In this document: piece after piece, positions 15,557 through 25,302 of the stretch
Numbering within the stretch: position 1 is the stretch's first letter
Layout: the number at the start of each line of letters is the position of its first letter
Assembly: GCA_030834045.1 (NCBI GenBank)
Contig: JAURFZ010000002.1
Coordinates: forward strand, 1-32,380
From: Burkholderiales bacterium
Lineage (GTDB): Bacteria; Pseudomonadota; Gammaproteobacteria; Burkholderiales; Burkholderiaceae_A
Direction: 5' to 3'
DNA length: 32,380 nt
Notes under the pieces: model-generated
What the model saw: the letters and a program-made list of their open reading frames with translations, nothing else
Databases searched by the model: none
Told to the model about the DNA's origin: nothing
Position numbers and translations under genes: made by a program

Positions 15557-16501
15557 ATGAGGGCAAACGAGTCAAACGCTAAGTTAAATGCCAAGTTAAG
15601 CGCCAAGTTAAAGTCCAGTCCAATGGCCAGGGGCGCAACCCGCTTGAAAACAATCGCCAAGGCTGGCTCTAAGCCTTCGGTGACTGCCGAACTTCGGGTA
15701 TCACCGGCCTTGGCGCCAATGGCAAATTCATTTAGCAACATCGGCAGCCCCTCACTTCGTCTTTTAACCCTGCTTGAGGCCATTGCCCAATCAGAAAAGC
15801 CCCAGACCCTGGCCCAATTGGTTGTTCGGCTCGATGAGCCAAAGGCCACCATGCACAGACTTTTGCTTGGTCTTGAAGAAATGCGGTTTGTTCAGCGTAT
15901 GCCTGGGGGGCGGCACTTTGCGCCTGGGCCCCGGTTAAATACTCTGGCCATCGACACGCTTCGACACAGTCATATAAGCGCGCAACGGCACTCCATACTG
16001 AAGCGGTTGGTTTCGGACTTCAATGAATCCTGCAACCTCACCATTCTTGATGGCATTGAAGTTGTCTACCTTGACCGTGCCGAGGCCAACTGGCCATTGC
16101 GTATGGACCTTAAGCCCGGCTCTCGAGTACCTGCCCACTGCAGCGCCAGTGGCAAGATGATTCTGGCGCTTATGAACCCAAGCATTCGCGACCCACTTAT
16201 TAAGGCTTTGCCCTACCAAGCCTACACGCCCCAGACCATCACCGACCCCAATGACTTTCAGACCGAACTTGATCGCATCGCGCGACGAGGCTACAGCATC
16301 GATCAGCAAGAGTACGCGGCGGGCCTGAACTGCCTTTCTGTACCCGTGCTTGATGACAACGGCCAGTGCATTGCTGCCGTTGCTGTGCATGCGCCTACGG
16401 CGCGCCTGAGTATGAATGAAGCTCTAAAGAAAATTGACCGGTTACGGTGGGCAGCTTCTGCTATTTCGGCAACCCTTCAGAACCAGGGAATTAACCAATG
16501 A
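15557..16501 (+). CDS. IclR-family transcriptional regulator (true start uncertain; 15719 possible)
   Basis: SPSLRLLTLLEAIAQSEKPQTLAQLVVRLDEPKATMHRLLLGLEEMRFV winged HTH; CNLTILDGIEVVYLDRAE and VPAHCSASGKMILAL effector domain. Confidence 0.92.
   Translation: MRANESNAKLNAKLSAKLKSSPMARGATRLKTIAKAGSKPSVTAELRVSPALAPMANSFSNIGSPSLRLLTLLEAIAQSEKPQTLAQLVVRLDEPKATMHRLLLGLEEMRFVQRMPGGRHFAPGPRLNTLAIDTLRHSHISAQRHSILKRLVSDFNESCNLTILDGIEVVYLDRAEANWPLRMDLKPGSRVPAHCSASGKMILALMNPSIRDPLIKALPYQAYTPQTITDPNDFQTELDRIARRGYSIDQQEYAAGLNCLSVPVLDDNGQCIAAVAVHAPTARLSMNEALKKIDRLRWAASAISATLQNQGINQ
15578..15613. repeat. Three tandem 12-bp direct repeats (GCYAAGTTAANN)
   Basis: GCTAAGTTAAAT / GCCAAGTTAAGC / GCCAAGTTAAAG at 15578, 15590 and 15602, between the sulP start and the IclR HTH. 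Confidence 0.7.
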
Positions 16502-17448
16502 TTCAGGCAAGCCTGGCGCCCATTCACTACCCTTTTCTTGACGCGCTTATTCACAAGAGTAAGGCACTGCACTCACTTAATATTGGTGTGGTCTACCCAC
16601 TTTCGGTTGATGCATTGAAGGCCGCCATTGACTGCCACAGCCACGGTCTTGCCCATGTTGTTATTTATGGACCTGAAACAGGTATGCATTCACTGGCGCA
16701 ATCGTCTGGGCTTAGCCTTCTTGGAATTGAAATCCAAAACGTGGAGGGGTCCGCAATTGAAGCGGCGCAAAAGGCTGTTGCCGACTGTGCAGGGTTGCAT
16801 CCGCGAATCAACGCGCTCATGAAAGGAAGCCTTCACACCGACGAACTGCTCTCGGCCTGCCTGAAATCGTCTGCAGGGTTAAGAACCTCACGCCGGATCA
16901 GTCATATTTTTAAGTTTGATGTACCAGGGTTTGAGAAGCCCCTTTTTGTGGCGGATGCGGTCGTGAACATTGACCCCGGTCTAAACGAAAAGGTTGACAT
17001 TCTTACCAGTGCCATTGAAGCCATGCAGCAGATCGGCGTGAAACGCCCCAAGGTCGCAATCATCTCGGCCACCGAATCGGTCAACGAAAAAATTAAGGCA
17101 ACCGTTGATGCCAAAGCCTTGTGTGACATGGCAGCCGAGGGTGCATTTGGCAATGCGGTGGTGGAGGGCCCCATGGGCCTTGACCTTGCGCTCTCGCGCC
17201 GCTCGGCAGACATTAAGGGGTATGAAAGCCAAGTTAGTGGCGATGTCGATCTTCTTTTGGCACCCGACCTCAACGCCGGCAATATTCTTTTCAAAAGCCT
17301 GGTCTATGCCGCACGCGCGGAGGCCGCAGGTGTCATTCTTGGGGCGAAGGTTCCCATTGTCTTAACCAGTCGCTCCGACTCTGCCTACAGTCGACTGGCC
17401 TCCTGCGCCATGGCGGCCGCCTTGGTTCAGACGGCCGATATTTTTTAA
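16498..17448 (+). CDS. pta: Phosphate acetyltransferase (PTA/PTB family)
   Basis: 316 aa; INALMKGSLHTDELLSA, ISHIFKFDVPGFEKPLFVADAVVNIDP, VVEGPMGLDLAL and APDLNAGNILFKSLVY match the PTA/PTB family. ATG overlaps the iclR stop. Confidence 0.9.
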   Translation: MIQASLAPIHYPFLDALIHKSKALHSLNIGVVYPLSVDALKAAIDCHSHGLAHVVIYGPETGMHSLAQSSGLSLLGIEIQNVEGSAIEAAQKAVADCAGLHPRINALMKGSLHTDELLSACLKSSAGLRTSRRISHIFKFDVPGFEKPLFVADAVVNIDPGLNEKVDILTSAIEAMQQIGVKRPKVAIISATESVNEKIKATVDAKALCDMAAEGAFGNAVVEGPMGLDLALSRRSADIKGYESQVSGDVDLLLAPDLNAGNILFKSLVYAARAEAAGVILGAKVPIVLTSRSDSAYSRLASCAMAAALVQTADIF

Positions 17449-17472
17449 TTACTGCTACAAGGTGTTCACGCT

Positions 17473-20358
17473 ATGAGCAAGGTATCGTTTAATCCCATTG
17501 CCACCACCCAGGCCCTGCAAGAGGGCACTGAAATTAAGAGCACCACCTGCTACATGTGCGCCTGTCGTTGTGGCATCAATGTGCATGTCAAAGACGGGGA
17601 GGTGAAGTTTATTGAGGGCAACCCCAACCATCCCCTCAACAAGGGTGTCATCTGCGCCAAGGGCGGCTCGGGCGTGATGAAGCAGTACTCACCGGCGCGT
17701 CTAACCAAGCCCTTGTTGCGTCGACCGGGCACCGATCGTGGTGATGGTCAGTTCGATCCCATCTCTTGGGAGCAGGCGTTCGACATGCTCAGCGATCGAC
17801 TTGGAACAATCCGTCAGACCGATCCGAAAAAATTTGCGCTTTTCACCGGACGCGACCAGATGCAGGCCCTTACCGGTCTCTTTGCTCGCCAATTTGGCAC
17901 ACCGAACTATGCTGCTCACGGCGGCTTTTGTTCAGTGAACATGGCCGCAGGCATGATCTATTCCATTGGTGGTTCGTTCTGGGAGTTTGGCGGCCCCGAC
18001 CTTGAGAATGCCAAGCTCTTCATCATGATGGGCACGGCCGAAGACCATCACAGCAACCCGCTCAAAATGGCGATCTCGAAGTTCAAGCGCGAGGGTGGCA
18101 AGTTTATTTCGGTGAACCCGGTGCGTACAGGCTACAGCGCCATCGCCGATGAATGGATCCCCATTCGACCTGGAACCGATGGCGCGCTGCTGCTTGCAAT
18201 TAGCCATGTACTTGTTAATGCAGAGACCTTCGACACGGATTTCGTTGCACAGTTCACCAATGGTCCTCAACTGGTTATTGATGCGCCGGGATCTGAAGAG
18301 CATGGCCAGTTTCTTCGTGCCGATGTCGCCGACAAGCCCCCCATCTACGATCAACTCGACCAGATGGTCTGGGACCAAGACGCGAACAAGGCGGTCTGCA
18401 TGCGCGAGCGGCCTGCCCGGCCTGCACTGACTGGACGCTTTACCGTCAATGGTATTAACGTGCGGCCCGCCTTTGAGCTTCTGAAAGAGAGCCTTGCAGA
18501 CTGCACGCCCGAATGGGCGCAGGCCATTACCGGTGTCTCTGCGGCACGCATTGAAAAGCTTGCTAGAGAAATGGCCGAGGTGGCCATGAACCAGTCCTTC
18601 GAACTTCCTATTGCCTGGACCGACTCCTTTGGTAAGCAGTACGACAAGGTGATTGGGCGGCCTGTTGCCTTTCATGCCATGCGTGGACTTGCGGCTCACA
18701 GCAATGGCTTTCAAACGGTACGAGCCTTAGCAAACTTAATGAGTCTTCTAGGCACCATTGATCGGCCGGGCGGCTTTTTGCACAAGGCGCCGTTTCCTCG
18801 TGCCATACCCCCTTCGGTTCGACCACCGAATGGCGAGAGCCAAATTAAGCCAGGCGAGCCCCTTGCCACCACGCCGCTGGGCTTTCCCACCTGCCCCGAA
18901 GACCTTTGTGTGACTGAATCGGGCGAGCCCATTCGAATCGACAAGGGGTTTTCTTGGGAGCATCCTTTGTCTGCCCACGGTCTGATGCACAACGTCATTA
19001 CCAATGCATGGAAGGCCGACCCCTACCCCATCGACACGCTCATGATCTTTATGGCGAACATGGCCTGGAACTCCACCATGAACACCGATCAGGTGCGCGA
19101 CATGCTTAACGACAAGTCGCCCAATGGAAATTACAAGATTCCTTTCCTCGTGGTCTGTGATGCCTTTCATAGCGAGATGACTGGCTTTGCCGACCTGGTG
19201 CTTCCCGACACAACCTACCTTGAACGCTACGATGCCATGAGTCTTCTTGATCGACCGATCTCGGAGTTCGACGGGCCATGCGACTCGGTGCGTGTTCCTG
19301 TGGTCGAGCCTCTTGGCGACTGCAAGCCCTTTCAGGAGGTGCTTGTAGAACTGGCCTCGCGGCTTAAATTTCCCGCCTTCACCAGGCAGGACGGCAGCCC
19401 TAAATTCTCGGGCTACGAAGACTTCATTGTGAACTTCGAGACAGCCCCGGGCAGTGGCATTGGCTTTCTTGCGGGCTGGCGAGGCAAAGATGGCAAGGCC
19501 TCGTTAAAGGGCGAACCCAACCCTAAACAGTGGGAAGCCTACAAGGCAAACAACTGCGTCTTTCATTACGAGATGCCCGAAGGCCATCGGTTTATGCGCA
19601 ACTGGAATGCGGGCTACCTTGGCTTTGCCAAAGACAATGGGCTGCGCAAGCTTGATGCCCCAGTCATGATTCATCTTTACTCGGAGCTTTTGTTGGGCTT
19701 TCGGCAGGCCGCCCAGGGTTTACGAAAAGGGCGTCAGCCACCCCAGCACCTGCGTGCGCGTATTGAACGCCACTTCAGCCCCTTGCCTTTTTGGAGCGAG
19801 CCCCTTGAGCATGCTCTTGTCTCGTCGAAAGACTATCCGCTCTCGGCAGTTACCCAAAGGCCCATGGCCATGTACCACTCTTGGGATTCTCAGAACGCCT
19901 GGCTTCGACAGATTCATTCCCACAACTTTCTCTTCGTAAATGCGGGCACTGCGGCGGCTGCCGGTATTGCAGACGACCAGTGGATCTGGGTCGAAAGCCC
20001 ATGGGGTAAAGTTCGCGCCCAGGCAAGGCTGTCTGAGGCCGTGGAGCCGGGAACGGTCTGGACCTGGAATGCCATTGGGAAATCAAAGGGTGCCTGGGGT
20101 CTTGGCGAGAAGGCCAATGAATCGCAGAAGGGCTTTCTTCTCAACCACCTCATCTCCGAAGAGCTTCCTCTTGGGCCAGAGCCTGGCGCCGCAACCATTA
20201 GCAACTCAGACCCGGTTACTGGGCAGGCAGGCTGGTACGACGTTCGCGTGCGTATCTATCCGGCCGACAAGCACGAACCCAAGCAATCTTTTCCTCAGTT
20301 CAAATCCATTTCCGCACCCCCTGGCATGCTAGGCCGTCGTAAGGAGCACAAGGTATGA
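17473..20358 (+). CDS. soeA: Molybdopterin oxidoreductase catalytic subunit, SoeA-like cytoplasmic sulfite dehydrogenase
   Basis: 961 aa; N-terminal CYMCACRCGINV...GVICAKG Fe-S motif, no Tat signal; followed by a ferredoxin subunit and DmsC-like anchor, matching soeABC order; sulfonate context. Confidence 0.85.
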   Translation: MSKVSFNPIATTQALQEGTEIKSTTCYMCACRCGINVHVKDGEVKFIEGNPNHPLNKGVICAKGGSGVMKQYSPARLTKPLLRRPGTDRGDGQFDPISWEQAFDMLSDRLGTIRQTDPKKFALFTGRDQMQALTGLFARQFGTPNYAAHGGFCSVNMAAGMIYSIGGSFWEFGGPDLENAKLFIMMGTAEDHHSNPLKMAISKFKREGGKFISVNPVRTGYSAIADEWIPIRPGTDGALLLAISHVLVNAETFDTDFVAQFTNGPQLVIDAPGSEEHGQFLRADVADKPPIYDQLDQMVWDQDANKAVCMRERPARPALTGRFTVNGINVRPAFELLKESLADCTPEWAQAITGVSAARIEKLAREMAEVAMNQSFELPIAWTDSFGKQYDKVIGRPVAFHAMRGLAAHSNGFQTVRALANLMSLLGTIDRPGGFLHKAPFPRAIPPSVRPPNGESQIKPGEPLATTPLGFPTCPEDLCVTESGEPIRIDKGFSWEHPLSAHGLMHNVITNAWKADPYPIDTLMIFMANMAWNSTMNTDQVRDMLNDKSPNGNYKIPFLVVCDAFHSEMTGFADLVLPDTTYLERYDAMSLLDRPISEFDGPCDSVRVPVVEPLGDCKPFQEVLVELASRLKFPAFTRQDGSPKFSGYEDFIVNFETAPGSGIGFLAGWRGKDGKASLKGEPNPKQWEAYKANNCVFHYEMPEGHRFMRNWNAGYLGFAKDNGLRKLDAPVMIHLYSELLLGFRQAAQGLRKGRQPPQHLRARIERHFSPLPFWSEPLEHALVSSKDYPLSAVTQRPMAMYHSWDSQNAWLRQIHSHNFLFVNAGTAAAAGIADDQWIWVESPWGKVRAQARLSEAVEPGTVWTWNAIGKSKGAWGLGEKANESQKGFLLNHLISEELPLGPEPGAATISNSDPVTGQAGWYDVRVRIYPADKHEPKQSFPQFKSISAPPGMLGRRKEHKV

Positions 20359-21014
20359 CTCAACTTGCACTTGTTATTGACCTCAATGTCTGCGTGGGCT
20401 GTCAGGCCTGCGTCACCAACTGCAAGCAGTGGAACAACAGCTATTCGGCGGGTCCATTGTCAGACCAGAACCCCTACGACGAAGACCCATCGGGGACCTT
20501 CTTTAACCGTGTTCAGACCTACGAGTCGGGCAGTTTTCCCGATGCAATGACCGTGCACTTTCCCAAAAGCTGCCTGCACTGCGAGGACCCTCCCTGCGTG
20601 CCAGTCTGCCCCACAGGGGCGTCCTACAAACGAGAAGAAGACGGCATTGTTCTTGTTGATTACGACAAGTGCATTGGCTGCAGTTATTGCGCATGGGCCT
20701 GCCCTTATGGTGCGCGTGAGCTTGATGAAGAACGTAAGGTGATGACCAAGTGCACGCTCTGCGTCGACCGCATCTACAACGAAAACCTTCCTGAGGACCA
20801 GCGCAAACCTGTCTGCGTCATGGCCTGCCCAACCAGTGCGCGTCTGTTTGGCGATGTCCACGATCCTGACTCCGAGGTGTCCATAGCCATTGCCGAGCGT
20901 GCGGGCTATGCACTGATGCCCGAATGGCAGACGCAGCCTGCTAACCAATACCTACCCCACCAGAGCTGGCTTGCCTCGATGACAGCAACGGCCAACGAGA
21001 AAGAGGAGGTCTAG
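20355..21014 (+). CDS. soeB: 4Fe-4S ferredoxin subunit, SoeB-like
   Basis: CVGCQACVTNCK, CLHCEDPPCVPVCPTGA, CIGCSYCAWACPYGA and CTLCVDRI...CVMACP: four-cluster DmsB/SoeB architecture. ATG overlaps the soeA stop. Confidence 0.88.
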   Translation: MTQLALVIDLNVCVGCQACVTNCKQWNNSYSAGPLSDQNPYDEDPSGTFFNRVQTYESGSFPDAMTVHFPKSCLHCEDPPCVPVCPTGASYKREEDGIVLVDYDKCIGCSYCAWACPYGARELDEERKVMTKCTLCVDRIYNENLPEDQRKPVCVMACPTSARLFGDVHDPDSEVSIAIAERAGYALMPEWQTQPANQYLPHQSWLASMTATANEKEEV

Positions 21015-21017
21015 GCG

Positions 21018-21962
21018 ATGCGTCCTCCGTGGTCTATGGTTATTTTTACTGTGCTTGCAGGCCTGGGACAAGGCCTGCTTGTCATGCTTATTCTTGAGCA
21101 GTGGGGAAGCTTTTCCAGCCAGGCACCCGCCACCGATAGCCTGGCATTTCTCGGGCCGTCCATGTTTGCCTTCGGTCTTTTATTTGCAGGTCTTATAAGC
21201 GCTTTCTTTCACCTAGGCCGCCCCTCGCGCGCCTGGCGCTCGGCCTCCCAATGGCGAACCTCTTGGCTCTCGAGGGAAATTATTGTGATGCCAGTGGTGC
21301 TTGGCTTTACCTTTGTTCATGGACTCCAAGGGGTTCTGGGGCTGCCCGAGATCTTTGGCCCCCTTTGGGAGGTGGTGGCACCTCTCGCCCTTGTCGCCTG
21401 CCTTGCCATGTGGATCTGTACGGCCATGATTTACGGCTGCCTTAAGTTTCTGCAGGAATGGTCAACCCCATGGACACCCGCGGCCTTCATTCTTTTTGGA
21501 CTAACGGGGGGAGCCCTTTTCTTTGGGCTAAGCCGCACCCTTCTTCCCGTTGATGGTCTCCTTGTTTCAAAGCCTCTTATTGGCCTGCTGCTTCTGATAA
21601 GCCTTACGGTCAAAGCATTTATTTTTAAACGCAATGCGGGCCTGCGACCGAAGTCGACCCTGCGCTCAGCCACTGGTATTCCCGGCAATGTTCGGCAGGT
21701 CAGCATGGGCATCATGGGTGGAAGTTTCAATACACGAGAGTTTTTTCATGGGGTCTCCTTAAGCCTCATGCGTCAGTTACGACCCACAGTTCTCATGCTT
21801 GCTTTTGTGCTTCCGATGGTCATGCTCTTTGTACTTCCCTTAACGCCCCTTACCGCAGGCTTTATTGCGCTCGTTCATCTACTGGGCATGGTTGCCGAGC
21901 GCTGGCTTTTCTTTGCACAGGCCAATCATCCGCAGAACCTGTATTACCAAAGGATTTCTTAG
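21018..21962 (+). CDS. soeC: DmsC-type membrane anchor, SoeC-like
   Basis: 314 aa polytopic protein; FFHLGRPSRAWRSASQWRTSWLSREI is typical of the DmsC/SoeC family; 3 bp after soeB. Confidence 0.85.
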   Translation: MRPPWSMVIFTVLAGLGQGLLVMLILEQWGSFSSQAPATDSLAFLGPSMFAFGLLFAGLISAFFHLGRPSRAWRSASQWRTSWLSREIIVMPVVLGFTFVHGLQGVLGLPEIFGPLWEVVAPLALVACLAMWICTAMIYGCLKFLQEWSTPWTPAAFILFGLTGGALFFGLSRTLLPVDGLLVSKPLIGLLLLISLTVKAFIFKRNAGLRPKSTLRSATGIPGNVRQVSMGIMGGSFNTREFFHGVSLSLMRQLRPTVLMLAFVLPMVMLFVLPLTPLTAGFIALVHLLGMVAERWLFFAQANHPQNLYYQRIS

Positions 21963-23549
21963 ATGGCAGAGGCCCGTTATTCCAGCAACGCCGCCAGTGC
22001 TTTAATGCCCTTCGTTCACCCTAGCCCGCTTCGCTTTTCAGGACCATCGCGGGTTGGTGAACTGGTGGCCCAGCAGGCTAAGGCGCACGGCACGCAGGTC
22101 TATGGCATTGATACCGAGACCCGGGTGGAACTTAGCTTTCAAGGCCTCGAGCAGTTTCAGCTTCAGCTAAAGAGTGTTCTTCAACAGGCGGGTCTAAGCC
22201 CGGGTATGCACATTGCCTTACTTATGCCCAATGGCATTGGAACCCTGGCAAGCCTGCTTGGCTGTATGGCAAACGATTACTCGGTGAATCCGGTGAACCT
22301 TCTGTGCACCGAAGACCAGATGCGCTACATCATCGAGCATTCCGAGGCGCATGCCTTCATTGTTTCGCAGGAATGGCAGGCGCGCGCGCGTGCCCTTTTG
22401 AAGGACAGGCCCGCCATGGCCCTTTTGGTGATGGACCCTCACCGGCTGGCAATGCCCATTATTGAAAAAGCGGGCAAGAGCCTGGTCCTGGGTCCGCATC
22501 CCAAGGAGCTTGCCCTGCTGATGTACACCAGTGGCACCACTGGCCGGCCCAAGGGTGTCATGCTGACTCACGGTAACTTATTAAGTAATGCGGCATCCAT
22601 TTCGGCTGAGCATCAGCTCACCCAAGCTGACCGGGTCTACGCGGTGCTGCCGCTTTATCACATCAACGCCTTTGGAGTCACCATGATGGCAACCCTGTGG
22701 CACGCGGGAAGCCTGGCCATGCCGCCAAAGTTTTCGGCCACGCAGTTCTGGGCTCAGGTTAAAGAGTTTGAATGCAGCTGGATGAACGTGGTGCCCACCA
22801 TCATTAGTTACCTTATTGACCAGGGGCCCACAGAGCAGAGCAGGCAGGTGCAGTTGAAGTTCTGTCGGTCAGCCTCTGCCCCCTTACCACCCGAACACCA
22901 CAAGGCCTTTGAGGAGATGTTTGGAATTGGTGTCATTGAGACCATGGGTCTTACCGAGACCGTGGCACCAAGCTTTTCAAACCCCCTTGACCCTGCGCAG
23001 CGAAAAATTGGCTCGGTGGGCCGGCCCTCTGGCTGCGAAGCCTTTATTGCAGACGAGCACGGAGGTGAGCTTCCCATTGGGCAGACCGGAGAGGTCATTA
23101 TTCGTGGCCCCAATGTCACGATGGGCTACTTCAAGAACAAGGAGGGGACGGCCGCTGCCTTCTTTCCGGATGGCTGGTTGCGCACCGGCGACTTGGGCCA
23201 GGTGGATGCCGATGGCTTCTTCTTCATCACCGGGCGTATTAAGGAGCTCATTATTAAAGGTGGCGAGAATATTGCCCCGCGGGAAATTGATGAGATCTTG
23301 CTGCAACACCCCAGTGTGCTTGATGCCGCGGCAGTGGGTATTCCGCACAAGCATTACGGACAAGACATTGCAGCCTGCGTGATTTTAAAAGAAGGCCAGA
23401 CCACTGAGGCCAATGAGCTCATTGACTGGGTAAAGACTCAGCTTGGTCCTTTTAAAACACCTTCACAGATTCGGCTTGTGGCCGACCTGCCGCGTGGGCC
23501 GTCGGGTAAGGTTCAACGGCTTAAACTCGTCGACAGTTTTCTTGGGTAA
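21963..23549 (+). CDS. AMP-dependent acyl-CoA synthetase/ligase
   Basis: 528 aa; MYTSGTTGRPKGVMLTHGN, MGLTETVAPSFSNP, GWLRTGDLGQVDADGFFFITGRIKELIIKGGENIAP and PRGPSGKVQRLKL motifs. Confidence 0.92.
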   Translation: MAEARYSSNAASALMPFVHPSPLRFSGPSRVGELVAQQAKAHGTQVYGIDTETRVELSFQGLEQFQLQLKSVLQQAGLSPGMHIALLMPNGIGTLASLLGCMANDYSVNPVNLLCTEDQMRYIIEHSEAHAFIVSQEWQARARALLKDRPAMALLVMDPHRLAMPIIEKAGKSLVLGPHPKELALLMYTSGTTGRPKGVMLTHGNLLSNAASISAEHQLTQADRVYAVLPLYHINAFGVTMMATLWHAGSLAMPPKFSATQFWAQVKEFECSWMNVVPTIISYLIDQGPTEQSRQVQLKFCRSASAPLPPEHHKAFEEMFGIGVIETMGLTETVAPSFSNPLDPAQRKIGSVGRPSGCEAFIADEHGGELPIGQTGEVIIRGPNVTMGYFKNKEGTAAAFFPDGWLRTGDLGQVDADGFFFITGRIKELIIKGGENIAPREIDEILLQHPSVLDAAAVGIPHKHYGQDIAACVILKEGQTTEANELIDWVKTQLGPFKTPSQIRLVADLPRGPSGKVQRLKLVDSFLG

Positions 23550-23645
23550 TTGGGTTGATTAATGGGCTTGGTCGTTTAAAAGCCCTGCTAGCAATGGATT
23601 GAAGAAGACCTCAGCCAAATGCACAGGCTGACCAGGCATTTAACG

Positions 23646-23678
23646 GGTAAGCATTCGGCCTAAACCCGGATGCTTACC
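23646..23678. terminator. Hairpin between convergent operons (no clear U-tract)
   Basis: GGTAAGCATTCGG / CCGGATGCTTACC, 13-bp stem with one G.U wobble and a 7-nt loop, between the convergent stops at 23549 (+) and 23686 (-). Confidence 0.5.
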
Positions 23679-23685
23679 TCAAGAG

Positions 23686-25296
23686 CTAAGCGGCTTGCCG
23701 AATAAGGTCTGCCGCCTTCTCACCCATCATCATGGCGGCAGCGTTGGTGTTTCCCGAGACCAGAGTTGGCATCACCGAGCAGTCCACCACCCGCAGGCCT
23801 TCAAGTCCTCGAACCTTTAACTCTGGATCCACCACAGCCATCTCATCCTGGCCCATTTTGCAGGTACCCGAGGGGTGAAAAATAGTTGCGCCGCTTTCGC
23901 GGCAGAAATCGAGAATGTCATCGTCCGAGGCTCTCTGAATTCCTGGCTTAAGCTCCTCTTGCGTGTAATTGGCCATGGGCTGAGTCTGCGATAACTGCCG
24001 CGCGTACTTCACCGAGGCAATGGCGCATTGACGATCGATGGGATGCGTTAAGTAGTTAGCCTTCATGCTAGGACGCTCCCGCGCATCCGGGGCTATGGCA
24101 TGAACCGAGCCTCGTGAGTAAGGCCGCAGCTGACAGACACTAAAAGTAAAGCCTGGGAAAGGATGCGGCTTTGCACCAGCCATATCGGCCGAAAGGGTTG
24201 CGAAGTGAAACTGAATATCAGGCCTGTTCGAAGGGTCGGTAACGCCTGGCAAGACCTTGGTGAAGAGCCCGCCTTGATTAATACCAACCCCAAGGGGCCC
24301 CCCGCCTGAAAGAAGCCACTGCAGTCCCATCTTCACGGTGCGCAGCGGGCTGCGGAGATCGTCATTGGTTGTGATGGGTTTTTTGCAGCGGAACAAGAGA
24401 CGGAACTGAAGATGGTCTTGCAGGTTTTCACCAACCCCCGGTAGATGATGAACAACAGGAATACCAAGGGCCTGCAGGCGATCGGCCTGGCCAACACCTG
24501 AACACTCCAGTAGCTGGGGGCTCTGAATGGCACCAGCAGAAAGAATAACTTCTTTACGAACACGAACCTGACGGCGCACACCTTTTTGTTCGAACTCCAC
24601 ACCAACGGCCTTCTTGCCTTCAAACAATACGCGAGTGGCCATGGCATGGGTAAGAACCTGAAGGTTGGTTCGGCTGCGTGCTGGCTTCAAATAGGCAACT
24701 GCTGTGCTTGAACGCCATCCGCGTTTGGTAAAGAGCTGGTAGTAGCCTACGCCCTCTTGTTGGCCATTATTGAAGTCGGCATTGCGCGGAACCCCTAAGG
24801 AGTTTGCGCCCGAAATAATGGCCTCCATAAGCTCGTGCTTGTTGGCAATGTCGGAGCAATACACGGGACCACTGCCGCCATGGGTTTCCGAGGCGCCGCG
24901 CGAATTGTTCTCAAACTTCTTGAAGTAAGGAAGAACGTCCGACCAAGACCAGCCAGGGCAGCCCTGAGCCTGCCAGTCGTCGTAGTCTTGTGGCTGCCCG
25001 CGCACATAGACAAGTCCATTAATGGAGGAGGACCCACCAAGGGTTTTACCACGAGGCCAATAGACCTTGCGCCCCTTCATCTCCGGCTCGGGGTCGGTCT
25101 CAAACATCCAGTTGTAAACGGGGTTGAACATGGTCTTGGCATAGCCAATAGGAATGTGAATCCATAGGTAGTTATCGGGCGGTCCTGCCTCGAGCAAAAC
25201 CACATTGGTTCGTCCGTCTTCCGAAAGACGGTTTGCAACCACGCAGCCGGAACTTCCCGCGCCTACCACCAGGTAGTCCGTTTCAGTTATGTCCAT
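23686..25296 (-). CDS. GMC-family FAD oxidoreductase (choline/alcohol dehydrogenase-like)
   Basis: 536 aa; VVGAGSSGCVVANRLSEDG, WPRGKTLGGSSSINGLVYVRG, ILSAGAIQSPQLLECSGVG and VVDCSVMPTLVSGNTNAAAMMMGEKAADLI. Confidence 0.93.
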   Translation of the reverse strand: MDITETDYLVVGAGSSGCVVANRLSEDGRTNVVLLEAGPPDNYLWIHIPIGYAKTMFNPVYNWMFETDPEPEMKGRKVYWPRGKTLGGSSSINGLVYVRGQPQDYDDWQAQGCPGWSWSDVLPYFKKFENNSRGASETHGGSGPVYCSDIANKHELMEAIISGANSLGVPRNADFNNGQQEGVGYYQLFTKRGWRSSTAVAYLKPARSRTNLQVLTHAMATRVLFEGKKAVGVEFEQKGVRRQVRVRKEVILSAGAIQSPQLLECSGVGQADRLQALGIPVVHHLPGVGENLQDHLQFRLLFRCKKPITTNDDLRSPLRTVKMGLQWLLSGGGPLGVGINQGGLFTKVLPGVTDPSNRPDIQFHFATLSADMAGAKPHPFPGFTFSVCQLRPYSRGSVHAIAPDARERPSMKANYLTHPIDRQCAIASVKYARQLSQTQPMANYTQEELKPGIQRASDDDILDFCRESGATIFHPSGTCKMGQDEMAVVDPELKVRGLEGLRVVDCSVMPTLVSGNTNAAAMMMGEKAADLIRQAA

Positions 25297-25302
25297 TTAC
25301 GC

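Noticed and set aside
17932-18714. 260-aa minus-strand ORF antisense to soeA (also 18748..19170, 20460..20948)
   Set aside because: Shadow ORFs opposite well-supported molybdopterin oxidoreductase and ferredoxin genes; no recognisable domains.
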